DNA of 64,000 nucleotides from Hippophae tibetana (lineage: Eukaryota; Streptophyta; Magnoliopsida; Rosales; Elaeagnaceae), in the NCBI GenBank assembly GCA_037013495.1, contig CM072806.1, positions 5,270,001 to 5,334,000 on the forward strand, given 5' to 3'. The notes beneath the pieces are model-generated. The model had not been told where the DNA came from and searched no databases. It worked only from the letters and a program-made list of their open reading frames with translations. Of the stretch, positions 37,294 to 50,700 are shown piece by piece. How positions within the stretch are numbered: the stretch's first letter is position 1; each line of letters opens with the position of its first letter. Made by a program: the position numbers and the translations under genes.

Positions 37294-39207
37294 TTATAAA
37301 AAAAATGTACGAAATAAAAGTAAAAATTAAAAAATGTTATAATTAAAATGAGGATGACTACAAAAATTGAAGTCTAAACTCTCAATCTTTATATCATCTA
37401 TATATAAAAGAGTTGATGTATAATAGATGACCTAAAACATAATTTTTTATATTTTATTTTAAATTAAATAAATATTAAAATATTTATATAATATATATAA
37501 TTTTATAGTCTTATAATGTTTTTGTTATCTTTTATGTATAAAAGCTTAGATGTGTGTTCCACAATTAAAATGTAATTTTTTGTTAGTTTTTTATATTAAT
37601 AAATGTCAAAATATTTATATAATAAATATATTTTTATGTTTTTTTGTTAGTTTTTTACATTAATAAATATCAAAATTTTCATATAATAATTTTTTGTATG
37701 AATAGTTATTTTGTATAATGTATTTATTTCTATTACCTTAACGTTATAATTAACATAGTTAATGATTACTCATTTATTAAACACATAAATATAATTATTT
37801 TTATTATAATAAGGGTAAAAATTAATATATTTAGTAATTACTTATTTAATAAGCGTTTGATCAATTTATTTATAAGCATATCATATTTTTGTTGAATGTA
37901 TATATAATAAAGACACTTTTGTAAATAGTTATTTTGTATAATATAAATATTTATATAGTTAATGATTACACATTTAACAAACAAACAAGAAAAATATTCT
38001 TGTAATAAATAATAATTGTATAATTTACATTTGATAATTTTATTTATATTAACTTTAGATACATGAACCTTGAAATATTATTTTGCAAGTCTTAATTATG
38101 TTTTTCATTCCGAGATTATGTTATATCTAATATTAATTAAAAAATAGTCAATTAATTTATATTATTTTCAAGTAAATAAATATTCACAAAAATATTTATT
38201 AAGTTTGATCAAGTTTTATTTATCGTATCAAATTCGTATGTATTGTCTTATTTTATTTTATTTATTTGTTAAATAAAGTATCACTTATAATTAAATGATG
38301 TGAAATTCTCACAAAGTGATTCAAGTATTGTTTATAAAATAATTACTATTTTATATGTATTTTTTCTTAAAATAATAAATTAATTAAATATTTATTTTAA
38401 AATTATTTTTTTAAAACATTTATATAAAAATATTAAATTAAATTTTCTTCTTATCACAGTAGAAACAACCTAAATAAAAATTATATTTACAGGTATTTTT
38501 CCTTTTTTTTAAATAATTTTTTTAATAATGAAAATAATTATTAATTAATTAATATTATTTTATATTTATTAAATTTAAAATATCGTATTTGTAATACAAA
38601 ACTAGTATCTAATAAATATATATAATTTATCTCTCAAACGACTTATGGGACGCGATGCATACGCGACAGGAGCTTTTACCGAAAACGTTGAATAAATCGT
38701 TCTTCTTTAATCATCTCTACTTATTCAATTCCTCTGCTTTCGGCTTTCGGCTTTCGGCTTTCTGTTAGAAAAATTCCGGTACATGCAGTGCATTTCAATC
38801 AATTAATAATACTTATAATTTCTTTAAATAATTTTAAAATAGTTTTGTATTAAATAAATTATTAATTATTAATTGAATATAAAAATAAGAATATAAAATA
38901 ATAAAATAATTATAAATTTATTTATTAATGTAATGACAATTACAATTTTTTTGGTGGTATGACACGAATAATTTTAATTAGAATTTATTACTAATAGTTT
39001 TATATATTCTCATTAATTAATAAAAAAAATTATTATTTAAAAAAATTAAAATTTTCATAACATTAAAAAAATGATTTTGTATCTAAAATATATAATAAAA
39101 AACAGTAAAAGAATACAATTCAAACACAAATAACACGACTGGCATGCTCTACACCATATTCTCGACAATCCACAACAGTCATTTTCACATCATCTTTAAG
39201 TGGTCTA

Positions 39208-39239
<32 letters not shown>

Positions 39240-40059
39240 TCCCTACTCATAAACATCTGTTACAACTTACAACTTCATTCACCGCTAATAAGTTGATTGC
39301 AGAGTTATATATTTAGTTGATAATAATGAAAAACAATTCAAACTATTTTGATTTCATTAATGAGTTATATTGTCTTCACCTCAATTGGAAGTCTTTGAAT
39401 AATATTTTCTTGTTTGGAATATAATTAAATTATTTTTCAATTTTGCTCCATGTTAGACAATTTTTTTTTTTAATTTCTAACTTCACTTTATTTTGATTTT
39501 ATTATTTAATAAATATATTGAAAATAATATCAACTTCATCCAATTCAATTTTTATTATTATAAATCGCTAAATTTATTAAGTAATACCTACGTACATGTT
39601 TATTTTTTCAGCAAAAGATCTAAACTTTTTGTTAATCTAATCAAAATTTAAATCTCACTTACTATTGAGTGTCACCACTAACATAAAACAAGTATAAAAA
39701 AACCCTAATTTAAATAACAATGCTCGAAAATTTACACAAACAAGAAGTAAAGATTTTTAATTAGATTCAACATTTTTTAGTGACATAACCAAACTAAATG
39801 TCCTAAAATCTTTGAAACCTAAACCCTCATTGAATCTTTTGATTATTGTAAATTATACGTCATTGATTATTTTACATGACATTTTGTAAATCATGACATA
39901 ATCGCAATGGCACACCTCTGCACGAGTTAATGATGTGTGTTGAGTGACTGATTTTATTGATATGGAGAGTGTATGTTTGAGGATCCCACTTTTAAATAGT
40001 CATTTAAATAAGATAAATAAATAGGATATTAGGGATTAAGGTCGCTATCCATATAGAAG
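36174..40059. other. AT-rich spacer with simple repeats
   Basis: Contains (AT)n at 37260-37289 and 39208-39233 and a short heptamer run (listed separately). Between 36,420 and 37,250 the words ATAATTTTATAGT, ATAAGTT-AA-T and ATATTATC-TTATAT recur irregularly, suggesting a degraded repeat family. The less AT-rich island at 38,635-38,780 has no readable frame. Confidence 0.5.
38737..38764. repeat. Heptamer repeat GCTTTCG x 4
   Basis: Four tandem units, the last ending T in place of G. Confidence 0.9.
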
Positions 40060-40640
40060 ATGAACTTATTTGACATTTTTTTACATGGAGGTTCTTTTGT
40101 GAGTTTGGATTATTTCGTAGCTTGTAATGTGTTTGGGAGAAACACTTAGGGGTTAATAGAATAGATAAGTTCATTTGAAAATTGTTTTGAAAGGTAAGAG
40201 TTTCAACAAATGTTGCGTTGTTTGTATGGTTTGTTGGTAACGAGGTGATTGTTTGTTGAGAGGAGATTCGATGTTTATGATATCTCATATCTTTTGTGTG
40301 GGGAGCAAGTTGAAACAATAATACATTTATTAACAAGTGCTAGTAAAATTAGTTATATTTTAACTATTTTATGTCCTTCTTTTACCTGTCATTATTATGT
40401 CAATAGTTCTTTTTAAGACATATTTTAAGCATTTTTTTCATGGATATGATCTCTCGATGATAGTGATAAGATTTTGGCTACTATTATTATAGATTTTTGG
40501 AAGATTTGGTTTTGTTGGAATGAATTATCTTTAAGCGTCATGTGTTTGATCCTAAAAAGATGATACACATGGTTAGACATGATTGGTTTATATTTAACTT
40601 AGTTTGTGACTATCATACATAGTTTATATCTAAGGTATGT
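40060..40640 (+). pseudogene. LINE-type zf-RVT remnant
   Basis: One plus-strand frame reads GLLVTR, a stop, then LFVERRFDVYDISYLLCGEQ and VETIIHLL. This is the zinc-binding region after plant LINE-like reverse transcriptases (Cys-Gly then His spacing). A later frame reads ILATIIIDFWKIWFCWNE, like the linker to the RNase H domain. No reverse transcriptase core is visible. The long minus-strand frame at 40336-40004 is only its shadow. Confidence 0.55.
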
Positions 40641-41481
40641 TTGTGATTATGGTAATTATTTGTTGTGATTGTGTTTTTTTTTAGGATTTATATCATTTTT
40701 TATTCTAATGTACGCTAAAGATTTTTAAGTGTTATAGAACAAAATTTAATATCCTATCTTTTAAAATATATCTTTAATTGAAAGATGCATTTAGTCTTCT
40801 TTTTAACATTTCTTCCTATTATTTTAAAGTGATGCAAGATAATTTTATTTGAAATTGTACTTTCACTATTTTTAGGTATTAATTAGGTGTTTTTTTTTCT
40901 TTTCAAATATTATAATTTACTTTGGGTACAAATTAATTAGTTATTTTTAATTATAGGAAGGAGAAAATCAAATTTTTTTTAAGAGAAGATGAGACACCAA
41001 TCCTCCACTACCTAGAGGCTAGAGCATGCTTGTCCACAAGATTATTGCGGCCCACACTCACATTTTTTTCTTCAGAACCCTCCAATGTTAATCTTCTTAA
41101 TTCATACATGCATGGCCTCTGTCTATTTCCTCAAGTGGGTCTCCATCCTTTTCAGGAGTCTCCTTTAAATTTTACAAACATATTCCTGAACTCACAATTT
41201 GTGTTAATACATGTTTCAATCTTGTAAAAAGAAAAAAGAAAGACATAATCTTTACCGCTTTACAAAGCACGAGGCTCATTCAAAAAATAAATTTACACGT
41301 GTAACACAAATAACAAGTTAAAGTATATGCATACTTTACATACTTTAAGAAAAAAAACAAGGTGTACACTTAAGTTTGATAGATTTTTAAGTATTATATT
41401 ATAATTTCATTAAATTTGCAAATTATATAACACCAAAAGTACTAATAAATCTATAATGTCTGGTTTATAAATCTATAGAGT
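40641..41481. other. Spacer
   Basis: AT-rich. A short less AT-rich stretch at 40,990-41,190 has a 65-codon plus frame with no known motif. Confidence 0.45.
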
Positions 41482-41809
41482 TGTTAAGTCTTACATTGGT
41501 CAAGAACAAGTCATTAGTATTATTTATAAGTCTGAATAACCTACTAACTAATAAATTAATTTTTAGTTTCAGAGTTAGGTTTAAGTTTCTAAGTTGTTAT
41601 CAGAACTATGTTCTTGGTTTCTTTAACTCTCATCGACCATCTTACTATAAATCCAGACCGTGTCGTAAATCTGAATTCTAGTCGATGTGGAGCGGAATGT
41701 TAAGTCTCACATTGATTAAAAATAAACCAATAATACTGTTTATAAGTCTATACAATCCTCTGACTCACAAGCTAATTTTTGGATTTAGGCCTGAGTTTTT
41801 AAATATAAC
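41482..41809 (+). mobile_element. TRIM-like miniature LTR element 3
   Basis: Direct repeats of about 112 bp (41482-41593 and 41698-41809) both start TGTTAAGTCT-ACATTG and share TTTATAAGTCT and TTTAGG/CCTGAGTTT-TAA stretches. Next to the first is TGTTATCAGAAC (41595-41606), like the Met-tRNA primer site. Before the second is the purine-rich GATGTGGAGCGGAA (41684-41697). The LTRs are clearly diverged, so the element is old. Non-coding. Confidence 0.75.
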
Positions 41810-42912
41810 GAGGATAAATTAAATTTGAAATATGATATATTAGATATTTATAGAGACTTTTGATGTTATAATTTATAAATTTAGTAAATACTTAATATCA
41901 TATTTTATAAATAATAAATTTTAGTGTCAACTACTTGCTAACAAATTAGGTTACTTATATAGCTCGTGAGAATAATCTTATGGGTCAATTGTCCGAATTA
42001 ATAAAATATTCAATTTTATAGTAAGAGCATTAATGTTATACTTTTCTTAAATTTTGAAGTGGCTAATTATTCTTTTAACAGTTTTATGCTATTATAGGCT
42101 TATTTTTCACATCGATAAGAACTTGACATCTTAGTTTGAATTATCCCAACTTCATCATATGTCTACTATTTTTCTTTTATTAAAGTATGAAAAGTATGAA
42201 ATGGATTTTGACGGTTCGAACTTGATAGCTACAATTACGAAAGTTTTGATGATAGAACTGGCTGCAAGCCATCAAATGGACAACGAGCTTATGGGTTGGC
42301 TTAAAGACACTAGAAAATTTAGTGTTTGAATTCTATTTGAACCATGTACGTAATATAATTATTTTAAAAAATCCTAATTGTAAATAAAATTTGCGGTGAA
42401 AAGATGCAAAGAATTTTTTTTTTAATAATAAAAATATCACTATTAAAATTTATAATTATAAAAATAACATTTTTTATATCAAATTTGTATATTTTATATT
42501 AAAAAGTTTAATTATTTATTCTTATTTAATGATATCTAATTAAATTATTTTAAGATAAATTACATTAATTTAAACTTATTCAATATTTAACATCATTTAA
42601 TTGGATAACATTCCATATTATTGATTGTTATTTGTGTTGTTAGAAGTTTTAAAAGTATTATTTTATGTAATTTTCCTTTCTTTTAACAATAATAGGCTAT
42701 TTTTCTATTAATTTAAAACTCATCATTTTCATATTTTAAATCATTATTAATATTGTCTCATCTATAATTTTTTTTAGAACAAAGTGAAAACCTAATGGAA
42801 AAGATATAGCAATTTTTGCATACTTTAAAGTTTAAAGTGACCCGATGCTTGCACTTAATCATTGTTGTTACATTTCTTGATAAAAAAAATTTAAATGTGT
42901 AGGGTTTATATA
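41810..42912. other. AT-rich spacer
   Basis: No coding segment or repeat boundary was recognised. Confidence 0.5.
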
Positions 42913-44328
42913 TGTTGTGATACTAGTGAATAAAATATTTAAATGTAATTTAGTTTTTATACTTTTCTTTCATGATCACATTTCAGTCGAAGGAATTATC
43001 AAACTTCAAATGAACATATTTGAGATATACATTTATTCTTATGCACGTTAAATTTCATATCATACATATAGAAATTTTTAGTATATATATGCTCGATTGA
43101 TTTAGTAACGATTAGATTGATCTAAGTTCTTTTGAAATCTTAATATAGGATAGATCAATTGAAGTATTGGGTTCTATTAATCGAGAACTAGATCAATCAA
43201 GAATCGATCGTATACGATCAACCTAATCTCGGGTTTTTATTAATCATTTTATGGATCAATCAAAAAAAGTTTTGATCCATCGATTGACCAAACTTAATAG
43301 TTCAATCAATTGAGCTTGGTATAGATCGATGAATGAGGAAGGGCTTTAATTATAACCTAATTATTTTCTGGAGCTAAATACTCAAATTACCATATTATCT
43401 TAATTATTTAATGCTCTTTGAATTGTGTAATAGATATATTTTTAATTGAACTTTAACCTAGCATTAGGGATTTAGTATTTTCTATTTAAATAACCTAATA
43501 CCTTTTGTTTTCTTCAACTATAAGAGCATCAATATTTTCATCTTAAGCTCTTTTTTTAAAATTGCTTTGCAAAAATACAATCATATTTCTTTAAGCTTCT
43601 TTCTTTAATTAATCTATAAAATATTGGTGATTGTGTTTGATTAATTAAGAAGTCTAATTAGTTTATGATATTTTGATTAAATGTTCATATATCTTCTTCT
43701 TTATTTTATTTTTCAATTATTGGATCAAATAATTGTGTGTATAATATCATAATTATTTGGTTATTATTTATCTTTAAAGAAACTATCTTTACTGAATTTG
43801 TATTTAATCTTCTTATTCTACGGCCGCTAGATGATTTAATATTAAATGATATATTCTTATATCTTGTAGTTAGGGTTATTCATTATTAAATTTATTTTAT
43901 GACACACTTTATATTTGTGTTATTATACTAACTTTTCAAATGTTGGTTGAATAGTTTGATTGCTTGTGTGACTCAAGTTATAGGAATATTTGTATGGATT
44001 CGAACACATTTATTGTGAAGACTATGAAGAAAAACAATGGCTTGTAAGTAAATTATTTGAGGGCATAATCTTATAGGATAGTTTAAGTCCAGACCTTGTA
44101 ATTAGATCTTATTTTTATAGTGGATAGTTAAGTAGTCTGGTGGACCTGTAATTATTCTCTTAGGTCATTGTTATGGCCTAAATTGTTTTCACCTAAAAAT
44201 CTCGTGTGACAATTTTTATTTCTGTAATATTTTATTTACACCCAATTGCATGTCTATAAAATTTTAATTTGACATATTTTTATTAATTACCCTTTTAGTT
44301 AATTAGACCCGTAATATAAAAACTTTCA
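42913..44328 (+). repeat. 5' LTR (1416 bp)
   Basis: Aligns along its whole length with 46229-47714. It contains many GATCAATC, GATCGAT and ATCAATTGA words at 43,090-43,340 in both orientations. Confidence 0.88.
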
Positions 44329-44329
44329 A

Positions 44330-44348
44330 TTGGCATCAAAGTGGGTCA
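44330..44348 (+). other. Primer binding site of the gag-only element
   Basis: TTGGCATCAAAGTGG directly follows the LTR end TTTCA and resembles TTGGTATCAGAGCC with a few changes. Confidence 0.65.
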
Positions 44349-44463
44349 CTATATATATTTAGTGTTTTCCTAGGACCTTGTTATATTTCATTTAAAAGAG
44401 GGTTCATCTATAACCCATGCTCATTTATTTAATGAATCCAACTATCTATACTAGAAGGCTCAT

Positions 44464-45590
44464 ATGAGAGTCTTTCTACATTTTATAGATGAGAGTGTCT
44501 TGAACTTAGTTATTTATTGTTGGGAACCACCTATGGTTATCAAAGATAATTTAATCACTCTTAAACCTGGGAATGATGGACTACTGAAGATAAAATTGGT
44601 AGTGATTAGAACCAAAAAATATATTAATGTTATTTTTAGTGTTGTGTCTTATGATTAGTTTCGTTGTATCTCTCATGTTGATATTGTTAAGCATGCTTAA
44701 GATATTTTAGAGGTTTCTCATGAGGGCGTCGCATAATTATATGAACTAAACTTTACATGTTTGTTGCATAATTTGTAAACCTTAGGATAAAAGAAGATAA
44801 GACTTTTTCTAATTTTTATGCCAAATTATGTGATATTACTAACATCTCTATCAATATTGGTGAGAAATTTATTTATTTTATGATAGTTTGAAAGATTATT
44901 TGCTCATTAATAGAACGTTTACATTCAAAAGTCATTATAATTGATGAAAACAAGGATATGGACACTATCAAAATTGAAGAACTTGTTAGCTCACTTTAAA
45001 CCTTTGGATAAACTTTCGAACACCTCCAAAAAACAAAGGTATAGTTTTCAAAAATGTTATGAATGATTATGGTGAAAATGATAATGATAAAGAATTGAAA
45101 CTCTTCAACTAGAAAACTCATAGAGTAACTAACAACCAAACCATTCAAGGGACCATAATCCAAGATAACTCAAACCTATGAGTTTAGAAGGTAAGAAAAC
45201 TAATCTCATTGAACCTAAATGTTTTGAATACAATAAGATTAATCATATTGTAATTAAGCATGCTAATAAAAAAAGTACTAGAATAGTTTTCAATGCTACC
45301 CTTATCCACTCATAAAGTGACAATGATAATCCTAATAACTCAAAAAATTATGGTACCAACTATTTGGCATATACTCCAATTGTTAGTGGACACTCCAGTA
45401 AATCTAACATTGATTCACTACGAGAAAAGTGATTATAAATTCTTACTTAATAAATTTAACACTAATAATCTTGATGAATTGTTTATATACTTAATTGGCA
45501 ATAAGAGACAAAAGACTAGGTTACTTGAAGAAGTAACTAGACTAAATAACAAACTTAAATCCTTTTAAATAAATTTCTCAAATACAGAAG
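44464..45590 (+). pseudogene. Degraded copia-type gag
   Basis: The first frame (44464-44658) is followed, across stops, by a read-through of ISHVDIVKHA-DILEVSHEGVA, which matches the UBN2 gag motif (S-x-x-x-AKEAWDILE-x-x-HEGT). Further on, KIEELV, then KCFEYNKINHIVIKHANKK near 45,220, is the remains of a CCHC zinc knuckle with the second and last Cys lost. Stops are frequent and no protein can be made. Confidence 0.8.
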
Positions 45591-46228
45591 AAGAAGAAAT
45601 TGAATTATCTGAATGTGCTAATGTTTTAAATTCAAATCTTATAGATCTCAAACAAGAAAATAAGAATCTTAATAGTGAAAGAAAGTTATAAAGAGATTGA
45701 CTATTGGAGTTAAAAGGTTAAATAAAGTCATTAACTATGGAAAACCTTTTAGAGATAAGAAAAGACTAGGCTATATCAATGAACATTCTACAATATCATC
45801 TTTAAATATAATTGAGTTTGTAAAACCCTAAAACCCTTCTTCATATGCTACACATTCACCTCCAATATCAAAGATCACACTTGTAATAGATTCTAACTCT
45901 ACTCTTTCTGTTATTAATTATGCATAAATAAATGTTGTTGCTATAATAGAAAAAATGCTAAGTTTGTGCATGTATGATCATTGTGGTTAGGGTGAGTAGC
46001 GAATCAAAATTACCTATTTTTGGTCACCAAATCTGATCCGATCATAAAGGATTTAAAGATTTTTAATCTAAATTCAATTCGATGATATAATCAATCCAAA
46101 CCAATTATGAAAGTAAGGGCTCACTTGCATTTTACCATGATAGATGATATTATTTCATTTGAACCTTCCATAACTAATCATAAATTAATAAATTTAATGT
46201 CAAAGGGAAAGATTGTAAGGTTTATTAG
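45591..46228 (+). other. Untranslated 3' part of the gag-only element
   Basis: No pol motif is readable. A stretch reading VIDSNSTLSVINYA near 45,890 might be a ruined protease site (usual DSG), but this is weak. The region ends in the purine-rich AAAGGGAAAGA at about 46,202. Confidence 0.5.
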
Positions 46229-47714
46229 TGTTGGGATATTCATAAACAAAACATTTGAATGTAATTTAGTTTCTAGGCTCGTCTTTCAAGATCACATTCG
46301 AGTCGAAGAAATTGTCAAGATTTAAATGAACATATTTTAAGTATATTTATGTTTTTATACATGTTAGATTTAATACTAGACATATATGAATTTTTAGTGT
46401 GTATGTGTGTGTGTATATATATATATATATACATATGTTAGATCAATCAATGAGGTAGATCGATCGAGTAATGACTAAATCAATCTAAGTTTTCTAGAAA
46501 TTAATTTTAATATGGGTAGATTGATTGAACCTAAGTTTTGGATTCGATCGATCGAATATCAATCGTATTTGATCTACCTAGTCTACCATTTTTATTAATC
46601 GTTGCTTGGATCATTTGAAAAGAGTTTCGATCAATCAATCGAGCGTCAAAGACTTTGCGTATAACATATATAATTGTTTATTCTAACCAAATATTTCAAA
46701 TATTATATTACCCTTATTATTTAATGTTTTATGAATTGTTTAATGGATAAATTTGTAATTGAACTTTAATATAACATTACAGCTTTAATATTTTCTATTT
46801 AATCTAATATTAGAGTTTTAATGCTTTTTGTTTTCTCCAATTACAAGAGTTGTATCTTAAGCTCTCTCTTTCAAACTATTTTGCAAAGACAATATCATAT
46901 TTCTTTAAGTTTCTTTCTTTAATCAATCTGTATTGGTGGTTGAGTTTGATTGGTTAAAAAACTTAATTAGTTTATGATATTTTGAATAAATATTCATGTA
47001 GCTTCTTTTTTATTTTGTTCTTGAAATATTGGATCAAATAATTATGTGTATAATATTAATTATAATTATTTGATTTAATTATTTATCTTTAAATAAACTA
47101 TATTTATTGAACTTATACTTAATCTAATTGTTCTAGTGTTGCTAGATGATTTAATATTAATTAGTATATTCTTAGATATTCTAGTTAGAGTTATTCATTA
47201 TTAAATTTGTTTTAGGATACACTTTATATTTATGTCAATGTATCAACTTTTTATATGCTGGTTGAACAATAGATGATTTAATATTAATTAGTATATTCTT
47301 AGATATTCTAGTTAGAGTTATTCATTATTAAATTTGTTTTAGGATACACTTTATATTTATGTCAATGTATCAACTTTTTATATGCTGGTTGAACAATTCG
47401 ATTATTTGTGTGATTCAAGTTATCAAAACGTTGATCTAGATTCAAATACATTTATTGTAAAGACTATAATTAAACCTTATTTTCATAGTGGATTGTTATG
47501 TAATACGATGTAGTTGTGATTTTGTTTTTAGATATTGTTGTAACCTAGATTTTTTTTCACTTAAAAATCTTGTGTGTCAATTTTTATTTTCGTAATATTT
47601 TATTTACATGTAATTACATGTTTGATCATCTGTCAAATTTTAATTTGACATATTTTTATTAATTACTTATTCATTTCATTCTAGTTAATTAAATTCGTAA
47701 TATAAAAACTTTCA
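46229..47714 (+). repeat. 3' LTR (1486 bp)
   Basis: Longer than the 5' LTR mainly because of a 127-bp tandem duplication (47143-47396). It also carries a compound (GT)n(AT)n tract at about 46,398-46,431 where the 5' LTR has only a short TATATATAT. Confidence 0.88.
47143..47396 (+). repeat. Exact 127-bp tandem duplication inside the 3' LTR
   Basis: The unit from TAGATGATTTAATATTAATT to GCTGGTTGAACAA occurs at 47143 and 47270 with no difference that I can see. The 5' LTR has one diverged copy (from about 43,838), so the duplication arose after insertion. Confidence 0.9.
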
Positions 47715-50700
47715 AAATAATTTTAAATGTATCTAAATTTTTAGCCCATTTTATATAAATATATTTAAATATATATTTTTTTCTATAAAAAAGTATTCGT
47801 GTACTTATTTTATACATATGATATTTTTTTAAAATTAAGTATTATCACACCAATTAATTAATTAACATGATAATTAATTAATTTTTATTATATTAATTTA
47901 TTAGTTACCATATCAATCAAATAATATTAATTAATTAATATATTATATTTTATTAAAAAAATGTTTATATATAAATGAAATTAGAATCTAAGTATTTTTT
48001 AGTGGAAAAAGAATTAAATATATTTATGTAAAATTCACCAAAATTAAAAGTTTTTTACGGTAATTTTCTTTCTTTTTTATAGATACATTTTTGTCATTTT
48101 CTTTCTTTTTTATAAATATTTTTTTTATCATTTTTTTTATAAATATTTGTTTTTATCATTTTCATATATAATATATTCACACTTTTTGAATCTCGCTTTT
48201 TTATACACTATTAATGGCGATGGGTGGTAAAGTCAAAAACACTATTCATATTCCACGTTTAAAGAGTTTTGAGATGAGTGGGATTCTAAATTGGAAGTTG
48301 AGAAATTTTATGAGAATAAAAGATTGTTCACTAATTAAAAAGTTTAGGTCTAACAACACTGCCTTACTTGCTCCCTCTTTCAATTTAAATTTTGTTATTA
48401 CTCATAACACATAAATTTATAATTTAAAAATTTATAGTAATCAATAAATTAATATTTTTAATACTTTAATTTAATGATTAATATTATTTTAATTAAATTA
48501 AATACTAACAATTAAATTAAATATTTTAATAATACGAGATATAAAAATATAAATAACTAGGTTACTTTTAGGTTGATACCAAATTTCACACAATAATAAA
48601 TAAAATAATTTAAATTTATCTTTTATTTTTATATACCAATACATTACTATTATTACTAATAATCATTATATATAAAATTAATAGTAGTAAATTTTCTTAT
48701 CAAAATGATATACAATTTCTACTAATAAATTAAAATTACTTATTTAGATTCATTTTAGCAAAATGATATAAAAAGGAAACATTTTTATAATTTAATTTAT
48801 TATTTTTACAATTATTTTGTATTAATTATAATTTTACTCAATAATAATAATACTAAATTGTAATTAATTATAGAGACAAATACACATAGAATTTTGAGTT
48901 ATGTTAGTTGGAATAATTTAATCTATTTGTTATTTTTATAATAATTTATTTATTTTGTAATGAAAAGTAAATAATTAAATTTAATTTTAATTTTTTTATT
49001 AATTTTATAGTTATTATAATTTATTACTAAAGACATTAATTTATGAAATTTATATCTCAATAATAATTAAAAATTTAAAATTAAATTTAAAAATTATTTA
49101 TTTATCATAGTTTTGTTAAATTTTTTTTAAAATATTAAACTATTATAAAAATAAAAAGTGAGCAACTATTATTCTTAAAATAACTATAAATTATGCTTTC
49201 ATACATCCATAATTATAAAGTTAAAAATTCAAATCATATATTGTTATGCTTTGTATAAATATATATTACCTTATTCATTAAAATTTTACATATTACAAAA
49301 TAAGTAAATAAATTAGTAATTTTTTTATATGATAGAAAAATATAACCATAATTTTTTATGTTATATTTATTTTCTTCTTTGTCTTAGTTAAATTCCTATA
49401 ATTAGCTTTGTCCAATTTTTCATACAAGATACAAATTTATAAATTTTATCCAAAAACAACAAATAATGTTTAAAATAGTTAAAATAAGTATCAATAATTG
49501 AATTATTCTACTAAAATGAAATCTTTTAATAAATAAAAGATATCAATATATTAATTAAAATATTTTAAAATATCAAATTATATTTTTATACTCATATCTT
49601 TAATATCTTATCATTTATAAAAATTGTTTTAAAAATTAAAATAATATTTTTAAAGTTAATATAACATAAATGATACTGATAGAAAAGTATATGAAAATTT
49701 AATTTTCCTTTTTAACATTTCTCTGACTTTTGGCACCACCGCCCAACTCTACCCCCGATTTTTTTTCCCTAGTTGTTCCCACCTTGATTCTTTTTACACT
49801 TTTATTATTTTCCAAATTTTTATCTTAAAATTTTATATCTCGTGATGTTGTACTCATATAACTAAAAATAGTAATTTAATTAGTAATAATGTTGTTATTT
49901 TTAATAATATTGAACTTAATTATAAACTAATTAAATGAAAATTAAAAAAACCAATAAAGTGTTGTAGAGGGAATTGTTATTATTATTTGAGTGGATTGCA
50001 CAATTATGTCGCAAATTTATTTTTTTTATATTTTAATCCTTTTATTTTAAAAAAATTATTTCCTAGAGCAACAATCATTAATTTCAAAGAAATTTAAAAT
50101 TTTATCTAACAATTTATCATTATAGGACTATCACTATTTTTTTTAATGATTTTATCTATTATTTTTTTAAATTTTCTTATTTTTTGTCTCATACTTTTTC
50201 TTATTTTTTGGTACATTTACTTTGTAATTGAACTTTTGTAGTGAATAAATAATTGATCAAAATATAGACATTAAAAATTATAAAAATAATTATAAAAAAA
50301 TATGGATCAAAAAGTGAAAAAGAAAAATAATATGATTGAAATATAAAAAGTAAACATATTAGAAATTACTTGTATAATATAACCTATTAGGGTCACATAC
50401 CAAACGAAAATAAAAAGAAAATGTTAGCTGAAAGGTACTAAACCTAAATAAAATTAGGTATGGATCACATAAATAACATATTAAGAGAATTACTTTATAA
50501 TAATTTTCATTAGCAAAGTTAGATATCATATATTTAAAATTTATTAAGTTATAAATATTTAATATATATAAAAATATTACTTATTAATACCTTATTAACT
50601 TACTTTTATATTTTAAAATTTATTTTTAAACTATCATATTATAATTAATGATAAAAGGGTGTATTTAATATTCACCCACTATCAAATAAATAAAAAGAAA

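Larger units (their letters stand above)
42913..47714 (+). mobile_element. Gag-only LTR retrotransposon with 1.4-1.5 kb LTRs (copia-like, LARD-like structure)
   Basis: LTRs 42913-44328 and 46229-47714 both begin TGTTG-GATA and end AATATAAAAACTTTCA. The internal region is only 1.9 kb. It starts with ATTGGCATCAAAGTGGGTC, a primer-site-like sequence, and ends with AAAGGGAAAGA about 20 bp before the second LTR. It holds a broken gag and no pol. Flanks ATATA (42908-42912) and AAATA (47715-47719) agree at four of five bases, a plausible target duplication. Confidence 0.85.

Noticed and set aside
40004..40336. 110-codon minus-strand frame
   Set aside because: The plus strand carries the zf-RVT-like motif with Cys and His spacing; the minus frame is its shadow.
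45885..45930. Protease active site in the gag-only element
   Set aside because: VIDSN replaces the expected DSG and no flanking protease motif is present; too weak to call.
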